A model generated the notes under the pieces. It was not told the origin of the DNA, did not search any database, and saw only the letters and a list, made by a program, of their open reading frames with translations. Shown here piece by piece: positions 1 through 12,300 of a stretch of 64,000 nt of DNA. The position numbers and the translations under genes were made by a program. Every line of letters starts with the position of its first letter. Position 1 is the first letter of the stretch. The stretch spans positions 1 through 64,000 of the forward strand of contig JBHJMP010000595.1 of the NCBI GenBank assembly GCA_043381765.1. Reading direction: 5' to 3'. Origin of the DNA: Collodictyon triciliatum (taxonomy: Eukaryota > CRuMs).

Positions 1-96
1 GTTTTTTGGTTTTTTGGTTTTTTGGTTTTTTGGTTTTTTGGTTTTTTGGTTTTTTGGTTTTTTGGTTTTTGGTTTTTTGGTTTTTGGTTTTTTGTC
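1..96. repeat. Octameric GTTTTTTG tandem repeat
   Basis: About twelve copies of an 8-bp G/T unit open the window, some shortened by one T. This is simple-sequence DNA and the array probably continues to the left. Confidence 0.9.
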
Positions 97-514
97 TAGA
101 AGGGTAGATCAGGTGGCTGGTAATTGTGGTTGTCGGCGTCGCGGCTGTTGATGTGGTTTTCGTGGGTGTTTGCTGGCGATCACAAGCGTTTGTGTTTGTT
201 GGTTTGGGTTGGGTGTGTATGTAGAGAATTTCCTATATTAGGATTATAAATTGTACTTTTCATTGTTAATAAGATTAGTGTATAATTATATATATAATTA
301 CAATTCTCAATGATTATAATTATAGTATTATAGAGTTACAATTTTCTTATATTGGGTATAATATGTATAATGATGTAAATTCCGCATATGAACATCCGTT
401 GGCCTTCCTTTCTCATATCCCAGTCACAACCAATAACACATCGATCGTGACACAAAACAAAGCTCGCCACCCAGAAGAATACTGAAACCACCCTCCTTAG
501 AACACGCTGCTAGT
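97..514. other. Spacer and likely promoter region of the RIIa-domain gene
   Basis: AT-rich spacer with no coding signal recognised. A stretch around 230-370 is dense in TATA/ATTATA-like words. No specific promoter element can be assigned. Confidence 0.4.
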
Positions 515-975
515 ATGTCTGGGCTTCCCCTCAAGGTTTTGACTGATGAGGAGCAGCGGATTCTGAATCAAAAGAAGGTAGCGAGGCCGCTCGTTTATGT
601 TTATATCCTCTGGATTTTTTTTCGCACACCTCGAAAGCAAGTCCAGAAAAGTGTGTTGTATCTGTAATAGACGAGTGTTGTGAAGTTTTTCTAAAGGATG
701 TTCTTTCATTCTCGTTTAGCTATCCTTTCAACAAACTGTAACTATGATGATGAGCCATGAAGGCCTCAATTCTCTAGCTCCTGACGCGAGTCCCACCTAT
801 TCTCTTGCAGGTTCAACTCAGAATCGACAACGAAAAGTACCTGCGCAACCACCCCGAGCTACAGTTATGGTGCACAGCATTCTTCGAGCGTGTGTTGGAA
901 GAACGGCCCGAAGATATACACGCTTTTGCTGCAGAGTTCTTCACGGACCGATCCACCCTTCCCTTACCAAAATGA
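515..975 (+). CDS. RIIa (dimerization/docking) domain small protein, RIIAD1-like
   Basis: Two exons, 515-577 and 811-975, joined by a GT..AG intron in phase 0, give a 75-residue protein ending in TGA at 973. The second exon carries the RIIa signature: a basic helix with NEKYLRNHPEL, then FFERVLEERPED and FAAEFFTD. This matches the helix-loop-helix dimerization/docking domain of PKA type II regulatory subunits and RIIAD1-type proteins. In that family the domain forms a dimer that docks amphipathic helices of A-kinase anchoring proteins; free-standing versions are common in cilia and sperm tails (family knowledge). The human relative is about 90 residues, so this is probably complete. No cAMP-binding domain follows before the stop. 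The ATG at 515 is the first in frame. Confidence 0.8.
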
Positions 976-1319
976 AGATGGCGCGCACACAAACAGCGGA
1001 CTCCCTTCTCCCAAAGCCGATATCTACCGACTCTGCCCTTGAACATAAAAGCCCAGCCTATGCCCTCCTTCAGCGAATCTATCCAGATATAGCATGAATA
1101 GCCGTCCTTTGTCAAGCACAAGCAAAAACAAACACACTCCCCAACTTTGTCAGAAATCAAAACGCACCAGCCGAGCCAGCTTTCAGAGAAGGCGCAAGCC
1201 ATAGTGTCCGAAGGGAGAGTGGTAACTCAATGATGTCTGCAAGAGTTGCATCCATTAAAAGCTAAGATATCCGCATGTTTTCTTCTCTTCCCTTTTACCC
1301 CCAGAGCGAAAACTGCTTC

Positions 1320-2728
1320 ATGGGTCGCATCCGTCATGAGGGCAGCAAGACAAGCATTACTTTCTCAGAAACTACAAAGCTGCCGAAAGACTTGAACATA
1401 GGTCGTATTTCTGCTGTTCGTGCGGCAAGTGGGGAGATATTTGTACAGACGAAGGAAGGAGAACAGCTTTGCATCCTTCTTGGCCTCAACAATCCGATCC
1501 AGCATCTGATCCGTAAAGGTATTTGAAGGCAGACACAGTCAACCGCCAGCAACTTTAATATTCTTTTTAAAGGATTATTTATATATATATATGACACTTG
1601 TACTATGATATGTTTAATGAAAGGAGACGATCCCATTTTCCAAGGCGTGCAGTAAATCGTCAACTTTGGTCTTATTCAGATAGAAAAGTGATGATGTGTT
1701 AAACGCAGTTCCCGCTCATCCTGCGCAATTGGTTTAGATTGGTAGTTCTTGCTAATATTCGCTTCTTTTTTATGCTTTGGCCCAGGGTCGTTTGTTGGGT
1801 ATGAAAAGCACAAGACACAGGGCATGGGTGAAGTGTCTATCACCCTGGACCATTTACTATATCCCAAGCAAGTGCAGATGCTCAAGTCCAAGGGTCTGTG
1901 GTAAGTCCCTTCGGTTTGGAGTTTTTTTTATTTCATTTTGCTTTAATGCTTCAATTTATTACTATTTTTTGTCCTTATCCATGGTATAGCTCTTCTAACA
2001 CAGGGTGATACTTCTTTCCCCTTTATTTGGTTCTAAATTTATGGGAGTGGTAGATTGATAATATAATGCCTATGGGAGGAGGAAGACTCGTCGGTGTCTT
2101 GAAATATATCATCTCCTGTTTTCTTCTTCTTTTCTCACCCACTGCAAGATATTTATTTGTGGCATTGAATGACTTCCTGTAAAAAAATCTACACATTTTT
2201 GAATAAACTAGGCCCAAGGAGTTTGGGGATGATTATGACGACGGAGCATCCGATGTAGATACAGATGAACTCAGCTCGTCGGATAGTGAAGATGGTGACC
2301 ATCCCCGTGCGAGAACATCTTCTCAGCATTCCCAAAAGAAAAGCGGTAGCGAGCATGGGGACTCGAAAAAGACTCAAGACAGAGATGGTTCCTCATCCGA
2401 GAAGATGGAGGAGCACGCGGAGGACGAGCAGCCAGAAGGTGAGAAGGCCTGGGACGTGTCTTCCTGACACGGGCCCACTATACTCACTGCGCCGCGACTG
2501 CTTTGTCTACATCTCTTTCTGTGTTGCTCTTTTGCGCAATACCCTATTCATATTGTTTGTTTCCTCTTGGAACGGTATCTGTGCGGAACAGACGACGTAG
2601 GCCAAGACCAAGAGGCGCACGAGGAGGAACAAGATGAAGACCATGAGCAGGAGCAGGAGGAGGAAGAGGAGGAAATACACCCGGCGGAAGACTACCAGGA
2701 TGACTATGACCCGCAAGAGTATGAGTGA
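1320..2728 (+). CDS. Unrecognised protein with globular N-terminus and acidic C-terminal tail
   Basis: Four exons (about 1304/1320-1518, 1786-1900, 2212-2438, 2592-2728) keep one frame through three GT..AG introns and end at TGA 2726-2728, giving 225 residues from Met 1320. The first roughly 105 residues look globular, with motifs MGRIRHEGSK, GEIFVQTKEGEQ and SFVGYEKHKTQGMGEV. The rest is a disordered tail that becomes almost purely Asp/Glu/Gln (QEQEEEEEEI) and ends in DYDPQEYE. The 5' end is uncertain: a pyrimidine tract plus CAG at 1303 looks like a splice acceptor, so an upstream exon may exist. I do not recognise the family. The acidic tail resembles those of nuclear chaperone-like proteins, but that is only composition. 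Confidence 0.6.
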
Positions 2729-3199
2729 GGCTCTCGAGGCACGCAAGTCCCCATGTCACCATAATAAACAGATTCAGAGTCGAGTGAGAGACGCTTGGTT
2801 CTCGCTACTTGCGCCACCATTTACTGAAATGACTATCATGCAATTATTGAAGAGTTCGCACATTCAGAAGATGACATAATAGCAGACGCATTGTTTGCAA
2901 AAGCAGTTATTGTTTTTTTGGTTGGGAGGGTATTGGGCTCATAGGAGACAAAAAGAATGGATGCACTGGACTTTTCATCCAAAATGCGAGTGTGTGCTAC
3001 AACACTCACAGCTTGACTTCATGCCAGAGAAGGAGGTGATAGGGAGTGAGTGAGGAATGAACAAACAAAACGTGAGTAGTCATTTTCTCTTCTTTGCAGC
3101 TCCACAGGGGGATGTAGTGGACCGTTGGTGTTTGCAGCGATGATATTTGCTGGGGGATGAGGCGTATAGAAAGGGGATGAGCCAGGATGGCGTGATTGT
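2729..3199. other. Convergent 3' spacer
   Basis: Lies between the TGA of the acidic-tail gene (plus) and the TAG of the transporter (minus). It should hold both 3' UTRs. No coding signal or repeat of note. Confidence 0.5.
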
Positions 3200-4276
3200 C
3201 TACGCAGAGTTGCCATGATTGCGGCGAGACTCCGGCTCTGCTTTGACCTTCTTGCGCATTTGACTTTCATGGTACTCGATGGAACTGTACCACGCGCCAC
3301 CAAAGACAGTGACCATGGTGCCAAGGGCCTTGAGAGGGGTCATGGCGGCATCAAAGAGAATTACAGAGAGACCAATGGTAGCCTACGATACAATCGGGAT
3401 ACCCAGGAATAAGTCATGATTACCTTGATTGGACGTGTCATTGGAATCTGTCCTGTGAATAGAGGAATGAAAAACTTACGACGTGCTTCACATTTCCGGC
3501 AACAGTGACAGCGAGAGGAGATGTCGTTTTGTTTGTCATAAAGTTGGCGTGATTGAGGAAGAATGCAAGGAATCCGCTGGCAAAGATCCAGAATAACGAA
3601 GTGAACGAAGGGACCCATTCATTTCTGATGGAGTCAAATTCACCACTGGCCCTGTGTGTTTTAATACAACAACGAAATATTAGCTACCCGCTTTTTGGAT
3701 CAATTATAAAGGCGGAAGAAGAAAAAAAAATTAAAGTAGGGTTGTGTTAGCTTATTCCGATGAAATGAGAGACAGTGCTGGAATTCAAAAAAAAAAAATG
3801 AAGGATAATAAAATACTACATTCGACTTGGGAGTTTTTTTTTTTTTTGTAATGCTCAAAAGAAGATACAAACCAGATGAAGGGAATCATCTGAACACATG
3901 AGTAAAAGCTCATCAGCTGCAAAAATTCCATAGGAGGAAGTTTGTTTGGGCCAACCAAGAACTTGTTCGAGAGGACAGTCTTTAGCGAGGATAGGAAGCA
4001 GACAAGGACTGCCATGGAAATTCAGAATCAGTGAATGTCTCTTTTCCGTTGTCAATTGGGATTGAAAAGACTTTAAATGTACGCAGTGTGAAAGAATGGG
4101 GAAAATGACCGAGGTAAATGGTATAGAAGCGAACATTTGGTTATAAATAACAGAAAAAACCAGAAAGGAACGATGATATATAGACAGATAATGAAAATAA
4201 ATAAATCATGAGTTTTTTTCCCTTTTATGCGCACATTTGACGAGAAAAATCAAACTAGAGAAAAATATGATGAGGG

Positions 4277-4310
<34 letters not shown>

Positions 4311-5101
4311 AAACCTGTGAGGAGAAAGCCGCCCAGGTGAAACTCGATTTCGCCGAGGGAGGCGAGGCAGACGCCGGCAATGATGGGGACGAGGGAGAGG
4401 AAGTGCTCGCGCTTGTAGACCTTGTGGAGGAAGGTCATGGAGAGGACGATGGTGATGGCTGGGATGGTGGAGCGGATGATCTGGACAAGGCTGACGCTGA
4501 CGTAGCGCAGGGACGAGTTCCCCACAATGATGTTTGAGCAGAAGAGGATGCTGAACAGGATCAGCGTTTGGTAGTCGCGCCGCGCAGAGTACTCGCCCGA
4601 GTCGCCCGGAGTGGAGGCTGTGGCTGAGACGCCTGTGGCTGTGGCTAAGGCTGTGGCGCCTGTGGCCGAAGAGACGGTGTCGGAGTCTGTGGCGCCTGTG
4701 GCGGTGGCCACGCGACGCTCCAGCAGCAGGGCGGCGGAGGAGCCCAGCAGGGAGGAGACCATGTGGATGAAGCTGAGGGTGATGGGGTAGTTGAAGTCGA
4801 AGAACTGGAAGGCCGCCTTGTTGAGCAGCGTCACAAAGATGTTGAGCGAGAACCAGATCGACAGCCACAGCGCCCCCTCGTGCTCCTGCAGGAACCGCAC
4901 GCATGGGATCGACTGCAGCGCCCCCACCAGCTGGCTGCGCATTCCTTGATTGTGGCTGTGGCCGTGGTTGTGGTTGTGGCTGTCACGGCGGTGGTTGTGG
5001 CTGTGGTTGTGGTTGTGGCCGTAGCTGAAGCCGTGTCGCTTGTCGTCTCCGTCCCGGAGGCCTGGCCCTAGCCCAAGCTCCACGTCTCCCAGTCGCGACA
5101 T
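3200..5101 (-). CDS. SLC35/TPT-family sugar-phosphate or nucleotide-sugar transporter
   Basis: Five exons on the minus strand (4315-5101, 3873-4008, 3480-3651, 3424-3447, 3200-3382) join in frame to 433 residues. The TPT/DMT fold is clear: several hydrophobic helices, GNSSLRYVSVSLVQIIRST, an internal SLKTVLSNKFL-type segment, and TSPLAVTVAGNVKHV near the C-terminus, the classic family signature. Relatives exchange nucleotide sugars or phosphorylated C3-C6 compounds across Golgi, ER or plastid membranes; the substrate cannot be read from sequence. The N-terminal 55 residues are unusual, with a run of His-Asn/His-Ser repeats (HNHNHSHNH, HNHNHGHSHN). A low-complexity Ala/Thr/Gly insert (about residues 125-165) sits in a loop. 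Introns are very short: 32 nt at 3448-3479 and 41 nt at 3383-3423. Confidence 0.9.
4271..4309. repeat. (GAT)n microsatellite next to a splice donor
   Basis: About twelve GAT/TGA units in the first intron of the transporter gene, starting within a few bases of the donor of exon 1. Reading through it would give poly-Ser, a false extension. Confidence 0.9.
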
Positions 5102-5144
5102 CCTTGTCTCTGTAGTGTAGCTTTGGTAAGGCTCAGTCGGTTCT

Positions 5145-5257
5145 TTTTTTGTCTTTTGTTTTTTGTTTGTTTTTTTGTTGTTTTTTTTGTTGTTTTTTTT
5201 GTTGTTTTTTTTGTTGTTTTTTTTTTTTCGTTTTTTTTTTTTTTTTAAAGGTTTTTT
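5145..5257. repeat. T-rich (T8GTTG)n repeat flanking a gap
   Basis: Homopolymer-like T tracts broken by GTTG lead straight into the N-run. Confidence 0.9.
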
Positions 5258-5357
5258 NNNNNNNNNNNNNNNNNNNNNNNNNNNNNNNNNNNNNNNNNNN
5301 NNNNNNNNNNNNNNNNNNNNNNNNNNNNNNNNNNNNNNNNNNNNNNNNNNNNNNNNN
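5258..5357. other. Assembly gap (100 N)
   Basis: Exactly 100 N, so probably a placeholder of unknown true size in the divergent spacer between the transporter (minus) and the CH-domain gene (plus). Confidence 0.98.
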
Positions 5358-5871
5358 GATTCTACTTCACCTGATGTCTTTCGGACAGAAACAGTCCCCG
5401 TCGACCTTGCTCGAGTGAGGGAGATGTGGGAGTGTGTCGTAAGATATCTCCCACAGTATATTCAACCCCTGCTACCCACGCAACCGACCAACCAGTTGGG
5501 ATGCCCACCTGACCAACTCGCTATCACTGATTTCTCTCCAGTGCTACCCTCTCCGCGGTCGTGCCTTCCCCTACTCGCGTTTGCTCTTTGCTTTGCGCAC
5601 TTTTTCAGGCCTTTCCTTGAGCTTCGCTCTAAACGTCAATCACCCAATATATCCACATATACATATAAATCAAATGTGGAAAAATCACTGTTTCTTCAAC
5701 GGAATCTCGCTCCGTTGGCTTCCGCATCCGAAGCCGAAAAGGCAGAGAGCAGCGCAGGTGAACAGAACAGCGACCCCACAGAGATGGAAAAGACAGTTAA
5801 GACAGAACAAATCCAAGAAAAATGAACAAACGAGTAAGAGAAAGACTTACACTCACGAAAACACAAAAGTC
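5358..5871. other. Divergent 5' spacer
   Basis: Region upstream of the CH-domain gene. It has open frames but no supported exon and probably carries the promoter and 5' UTR. Nothing further recognised. Confidence 0.4.
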
Positions 5872-6190
5872 ATGGAAGTCCGCGGAGAAATTGGGTCTTG
5901 GCTGAAGCGGTTGCGGCTTGTGGACGGACCCACGCGGACAACCGCCGAAGGGAACTGGGTTTTGGATGTGCGCACTACAAAGGCCTTTCTAGAGGGCTAC
6001 AAAGTTGCTGAGTTGATCGTTCGGCTGTTTCCGGTACTTACATGTCTCGTCTTTCTCCCTTCGAAGCCCTTTTATTTTATTTTATTTTCCTTTGTATGGA
6101 AGACCGCAGAGATACACTCTTAGCCATGGTATTTGCCATCCCCAGCGCAATAGCTTGGATAGTTTTTGCTTGTTTTTGCTTGTGTTGCGT

Positions 6191-6267
<77 letters not shown>

Positions 6268-9200
6268 ATTATTATTATTATTGTTATTATTGTTGTTGTT
6301 GTTTTGTTTCTGAAAGTATGACAGAAAATCTTTTTTCTCTTTATTTCTGTTTGACAATCGAGTAAAGATCAGTCGCTTTGTAGGACGGCCCTGACGTTGT
6401 TTCTGAGCTGATCAGTGTAGCTTCCACAGACTCCGAGAAGCCAACGACCGGGGGATTGAGGGGGTAATATTCACTCCTCACAATCTGTGCTGATTGAATC
6501 TTGAATATCCTCTTTCTGGCCTCCTTCAAAAAAGATATCATCTCCATGCTTTTATCGCGATGCGATTCTTGTATCAACAAATATAATCACAGTCATTATA
6601 GATGTATCTATCATAATTCTTTCCGCTCGGTCCCTGAAGCGGTAATTAGGTTATATTTACTGTTATTTTGTTAAAATCAACAGATTCAACTGGGATGTCT
6701 TATCGAGAGAGTTAAAAAGAATCGGAATTCCATTGACAAAGGAAATCAGAGATTTGATTGTTGCCAAAGGTTCATAGGATATTAAAATTCATATTCATGC
6801 TTTCGATGAGGCTGACTTTCGCCTCATTGGTTCTTATTGCAGACTCTGACCTGATTTCTCAAATATTGGACCACCTGCATTATATTATTCACCAGACAAA
6901 CATGGGTTGGTTTTCGATAGAAATGACACCAAATGAGCAATATCGTGATTTTTCGACCACATCAATCCATTACTTTTTTTTTTTTGAAAACAACCTCACA
7001 GCTCCTCCGGCGAAAGTGAAACAGCAAAGGGGTTCACGTGTTGAATTCGGTATGACATAAATATGTGATGAATATTAGTAAATTGTCTCGGAGAAACATG
7101 AGTGCGATATCTCTTCTGTACTCTCATATTTCCAAAAGACAAAAAAACAGAAGGTCGCTTCAAGTATCATTATCTATGAAAAGTGACACATATTTTCCAT
7201 TAACTACCATTGTCTTTTTCTCTCTTCAGATTCTTCTATTATTTAATGACTTGAATTTATTGCGTTCGTGTTTGGGGAAAAAACGAAGAGAAACCAACAT
7301 ATTCCACATCACAGTGTCTAATTCCTCCAGAGATGGAAAAAAAGATGGCCCTCCTTCTACTTCAGATAGTTACCAGGAAAACGATGTCGTGTCGAGCATT
7401 AATGACCCACTAGGAGCTTCCTCATCTCATGTCACTATTGGTCCATTCCTTCTTGATTTTTTGATAAAATTGGGTGCTTTATATCCTCGCAGCACTTATG
7501 ATTAATATTTGTGCTTGTACATAAAGGACTTGGCTGCCATGTGCATATCAATGGTTCTGCAGCTCCCTTTGAAGCAGAGTAGGAAACTTTACTCCACAAA
7601 GACTGACAAGTTTCAATCGCTACTGTCTTCAGGGTTCAAGGGTGATTTTAGTCTTAGCGTCCAGCTGATGAAAGTTATATCAGAGAAGGTATTGATAAAG
7701 ATGTCAGGATTATTTTCGTGAGGAAAAGAGAATTGGAAACTAGTTACCCATGAACCTATTTTTCTCCTAATCAGAATGAGCACGTTCTATTTTTATACAA
7801 AAAATTAATGAATTCAATCCGATTTATTTTACTGTAAGGCACATCCTATGGCGAAACTCCTTACAGAGAAGGACTCCAGCAACTCGCTATTATATCATCT
7901 CAACCAAATTGGGTCTCCGTCACTCAGGTCACAACATCGTGGTGTATCGATATTAGGAGCAAAGTAATCATATAAGATAGACGAAAATATTGTCGACTTT
8001 AAATCATGGAATAAAATAATAAGCTTTTAAGTAACTTATAACGGGTATATTTGGGTTGAATCAATTATTAATTTATTATTGGTTGGGTAGGTTTTTGACC
8101 ACTCTTCATACGCATATGCGCAAAATACTGAGAGAGGGATTTACAAATGGTGTTAATTCACCCAACGAGTTTTACAAATGGTTAGTATTTGTATGTTAGC
8201 ACATTTATACACATACATCCCTTTTGCTTCCTTTGATTTTTTTTATTCTTCTATTCAATTTTGTGCTTTTGCTTTCTTTGATGCAATTTTTTTTAAAAGA
8301 AAACAATCATACAAGCATGCGTTTAGAAATTGTACTGTTTCTTGTAGGTTTGTTGACGAAGGTGGTTTGAGATCGTTTATCTCTTGCCAGAAGAATCACT
8401 CTGATATGAATGCAGTTCTAGTCCCCTTATTAATTGAAATATGCAACGGCTATTACCAGGTTTTCAAAATAATTTCTCAGATAGAAAATAGGAAGGTTGG
8501 CTCTGTTTGTTTGCTCTTGCTTTTCCATTATTTATTGACAAGCCTGGCAAATACAGGAACTTTTTACAAAGCATTTACCGACCCATATGAGCGATATTCG
8601 GTTCATGGCTGTTGCAACACAATCACTTGTAAACAAAAAAAAAACGCATGAAAACCCATTAACTGCTTCTTTTTTCCTTTTTGGTTATTGACTTCGTTAT
8701 TTAATTGTTATCGTTGCTTTTATCTATGTACATGATGTCAATATTGCTCACATTTATGTATTTCGAGTTAATATTTCCATCGCCGATTGCTCTTTTAGGC
8801 TCCACTTGTGGAACGATCGAATCGTGACCGTATAAATGTAAACCCTATCATCACGTATCTCACTGAGTATGCACTCCAGAGGCAAGGTATATATATGAGC
8901 TATGAAAAGCAGACAAACTTTTTTTTCTAAAAATTCTTAAAATATGCATTCATTTATATCATTCCGTATAATTTGTTATTGTTATTTTTTTTTTAAAAAA
9001 AAAAAAAGAAAAAGCTGAGTTATTCATCTACTCAGCTGCCGATGAGCTCAAGGAACCTGCGTCTGCGCTTTTGGCAGAAATATTCAACCATTTTCCCGAA
9101 CAAGTTTGTCGCTTAGTTTCAATGTTGGATGTAGTATGCCCGTAAATATGATTTTCTTTCATTATTGTATTTCTCCGAAAAAAAACTAGTGTATTCTGTG

Positions 9201-9343
9201 ACAAAAAGTTCCGAAAGATAATACTCGATAATGACTTTGAAATTTTGGCGTAGGTTGATTCTTTGTCAAAATCTGCAAAACGGATGATGGAAGTTGTTCA
9301 AAAGGCAATTTTGTTAAACCCACACAACAGTGTACAGTCCTGA
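5872..9343 (+). CDS. Calponin-homology (CLAMP/SPATA4-type) domain protein with helical C-terminus
   Basis: A multi-exon plus-strand gene. Supported early exons are 5872-6033, 6384-6463, 6684-6769 and one starting at 6843. Later exons lie around 7000, 7330-7450, 7540-7690, 7838-7926, 8092-8178, 8348-8495, 8558-8630, 8799-8888, 9013-9131 and 9254-9343. The first about 100 residues form a CH-like domain: IGSWLKRLRL, GYKVAELIVRLFP, FNWDVLSRELKRIG and a final helix SDLISQILDHLHYI, as in SPATA4/SPEF1 (CLAMP) proteins of cilia and microtubules. After a polar linker (PPAKVKQQ, SSINDPLGASSS) the rest is alpha-helical, armadillo-like in texture but not assignable. About 480 residues. The exon join near 7450-7560 is unsure. 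The last exon either stops at TGA 9341 or splices through a 39-nt intron into the next gene. Confidence 0.7.
6189..6303. repeat. (TTG)n/(TTA)n microsatellite in an intron
   Basis: About 26 GTT units followed by TTA/TTG interruptions inside the first intron of the CH gene. Apparent poly-Cys, poly-Leu and poly-Asn frames here are artefacts. Confidence 0.95.
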
Positions 9344-9379
9344 CATACTTACGTGTAATATCCATCATAGGCTACGTCT

Positions 9380-12300
9380 ATGCCAGATGGTTCTTTCAGC
9401 TGGCTCTCGAATCCTAAGGACCCATTTTTCGGTCAGGATGTAAATTTTGACTAGAAATATATACGACTAAAAGTAGTACATTTTCCTTCGAATCCGTTTT
9501 TAAAAGCCCTTATCAAATTCCCTTCTTTTTTTCCCCCTAACTACATCCATATCGTACTTGATATTGAATGTGCTATCGTTTGTATTTATTTCGCTTAGTG
9601 TATAACATTTATATCCAATCACTTGCACAAACTACTATTGCTGTGCAAAATTTAGGCTGCGTGTCATACATATTTGCTATTATCATTATTCTGAGTGCAT
9701 TATCGATCCTAAGGTTGTGGCTGCACCAACTCCTGCTCGAAATCATTTCAAAAAGGCGCCAACTAGCCAAGAGCAGTTTCTTGGGGAACTGCTCTCCCTG
9801 CGCCCCAAACCAGTTGCAACATCCCCAAAAGCCCCTCCGCCAAAACAAGTATGTGCAAATATTAATGGCAATAATAATCTTCAAGGGTGTATACATCCTT
9901 AAAAATATTCATCATTCTTATTGATATTCTTTTCCATGACATTCAGGCATCATCGAATGCGTCACGCCTAAGTATGAACTCCAGGAGTCCGTATGCACCT
10001 AGCCCGCTTGACAGATCTCGTGAACCTGATAGGCTTATATTTATGGGGAAAGGTATCTTACATAATCGGACCATTTTTCTACCCCATATCGATATGTTTT
10101 CCATCATCGGAATAATTTGTTCTCTAGGAGAGATAATGCAATCTTGCCCTGTTGGAGAAAATGAATTGTGGACAACAGATAGTCGAGGCGTCGTTCTTAT
10201 ACGGTTAATGAAATCATATGGAGACAATCGGAGCTACTAGTGCATTCGAGTTGCATACGCATTCATAGGGTTTATGTATATATATATTTTAATAAAATGA
10301 ATAGAGATGTAAAGACTGCGGATATTGTCACGAGTTTTGGTGTCCCGTCGGCTTTTTCATCGTCTGTTCCAGGGAGCGCCGCCTCAGGTCAAGAAAGAAT
10401 GCCGCCTGGGACACTTGCACTCATCACATGCATCGAGGTAAGTCACGATTCTTAATAGTTCATCAGTATCGTACCATTCATTATGACTATACTATTCAGA
10501 ATGAAATTTCTGCAATATTATCTTTCTTTCGCTTCATCTATTTCATTTTATTCAAGCATCCATTTTGTGGTTGATAGGTCGTTGGAAAGCTAGTTTGTCT
10601 AGGAGCGGAGGATGGGTGTATATATGTTCAGAATTCTATCAACAAACAGCCAATCACTACGATTCAAGGGTTAGTACATCGCGCATATAATTTTTGTTTG
10701 TTTGTTTGTTTGTTTGTTTATTTGTTTATTTGTTTATTTGTTTATTTGTTTATTTGTTTATTTGTTTATTTGTTTATTTGTTTTTTGAAAAAGAAAAAGA
10801 AACTTATTTCTAGTTTGCAAACAGAATAATTTATGATACTTTTTCTTATTTCTCCTCCCGCGCAGCCATCTAGCAGGAATCACATGTTTGCTATCTACGG
10901 GCAAATCTTTGTTCTCTGCTGGAAAGGACGTGAAGATTCTTGAGTGGGACACACTCAACTGGACTCCTATCCGAGAGTTCTCTGGACATTCAAACATGTT
11001 TGAATTTTAATATTGACTACAGAACCCCATAACATTCTGCTACATATCTGCATTGTTTCGTATGTCTCAATTTCTAAGCGAGAAATTTTTTTTTAGAATC
11101 CGATGTTTGCTAAACTTCGGCTCGTCTTTTCTGTGGTCGGGTTCCGATGATACATCTGTCAGTTTTACATCATTCTGCACAGTCGTCATAGCGCTCTGAT
11201 TAAACTACATTTCCCTCCGATTTTTATTATTTTATTATCAAAAAGGAATATGCTTAAGGGAAAAAAACTCTAAACAATATGATATTACTTCTCTTTGCAA
11301 ATGAAACTAAACAAATTATGCTTTTTATGAAAAATTCTAGATACGTGTTTGGGATCTGAACGACGGTGACCCTGGTAAATGCAGGATTCTTGCTGGTCAT
11401 CAAGCATCTGTAATTAGTTTAGCCACATCGGCTACATGGCGAATTTCACAAGACGGTTTGTACAAAATGATTTGATTCATATATTGTTTTGTTTTGGGAG
11501 AAAAAGAAACCACACCGGGGTATTTTCATTAAAATGAACAAGAAAACAGGATATATTCAATTTTTTTTCCACTTCAACATGGCACGCAATAAGATTTATT
11601 ACTCTTTACAGAGGGAACCCTTGTCTGTCGAGTATGGAGTGCATCCTTAGATAGAACCATTCGAGTTTGGAATGCTACAGGAAACTTGGAGTGTTTGTGC
11701 TCGATTAACTTGGCTCCATCTCCGATATATTCATTGGTAAGTAAGATAATCAAATAAAATAAAATAACTAGAGTATACAAAATAAAACACAAATGCAGTA
11801 TATGCATCATTCTATTCAATTCACACCTTTACTGATGGGAGGCAATCATTAGATTGCTGTTGGGACTAAACAAGTCTGGGCTGCCACTGAAAGTGGAATA
11901 ATTGCATATGACGCCTCGAACTTCAAATATATCAAATCGCTGAATCCACCCACGAATGGTGGCTCTGCTATTGTACCGGCGACTCACTTGTCCGAGGTAC
12001 AGGAAACATGTGTGAATTATATTTGGAGTGCTTCTTCACACGATGGAAATATTTCTGTGTGGAGACACGAATCCTGGGTCGATGTGCACGATTCAGAAAG
12101 CAAAGAGGCACCTGCCGGCCGCGGGAAGGCACTGAATATCCTTGCACAGAATCTCGTTTTGGAGAGCCAAATTAAAGATATGGTGATTGAGAAAAATGAA
12201 CTTATTCGTCAAGCGAACGAAATACAGATGAACATCAAGCAGAAAGCAGCTGAAGAGCTGAAGAACCAGTAATTTATTTAGATTTATGTTTGGATTTGGA

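Noticed and set aside
4206-4904. 232-codon minus frame rich in His and Leu opposite the transporter frame
   Set aside because: A shadow frame of the transporter's GC-rich first exon; it lacks any homology pattern, while the other frame matches TPT along its length.
6042-6365. Poly-Cys, poly-Leu and poly-Asn frames
   Set aside because: Translations of the TTG/TTA microsatellite in an intron.
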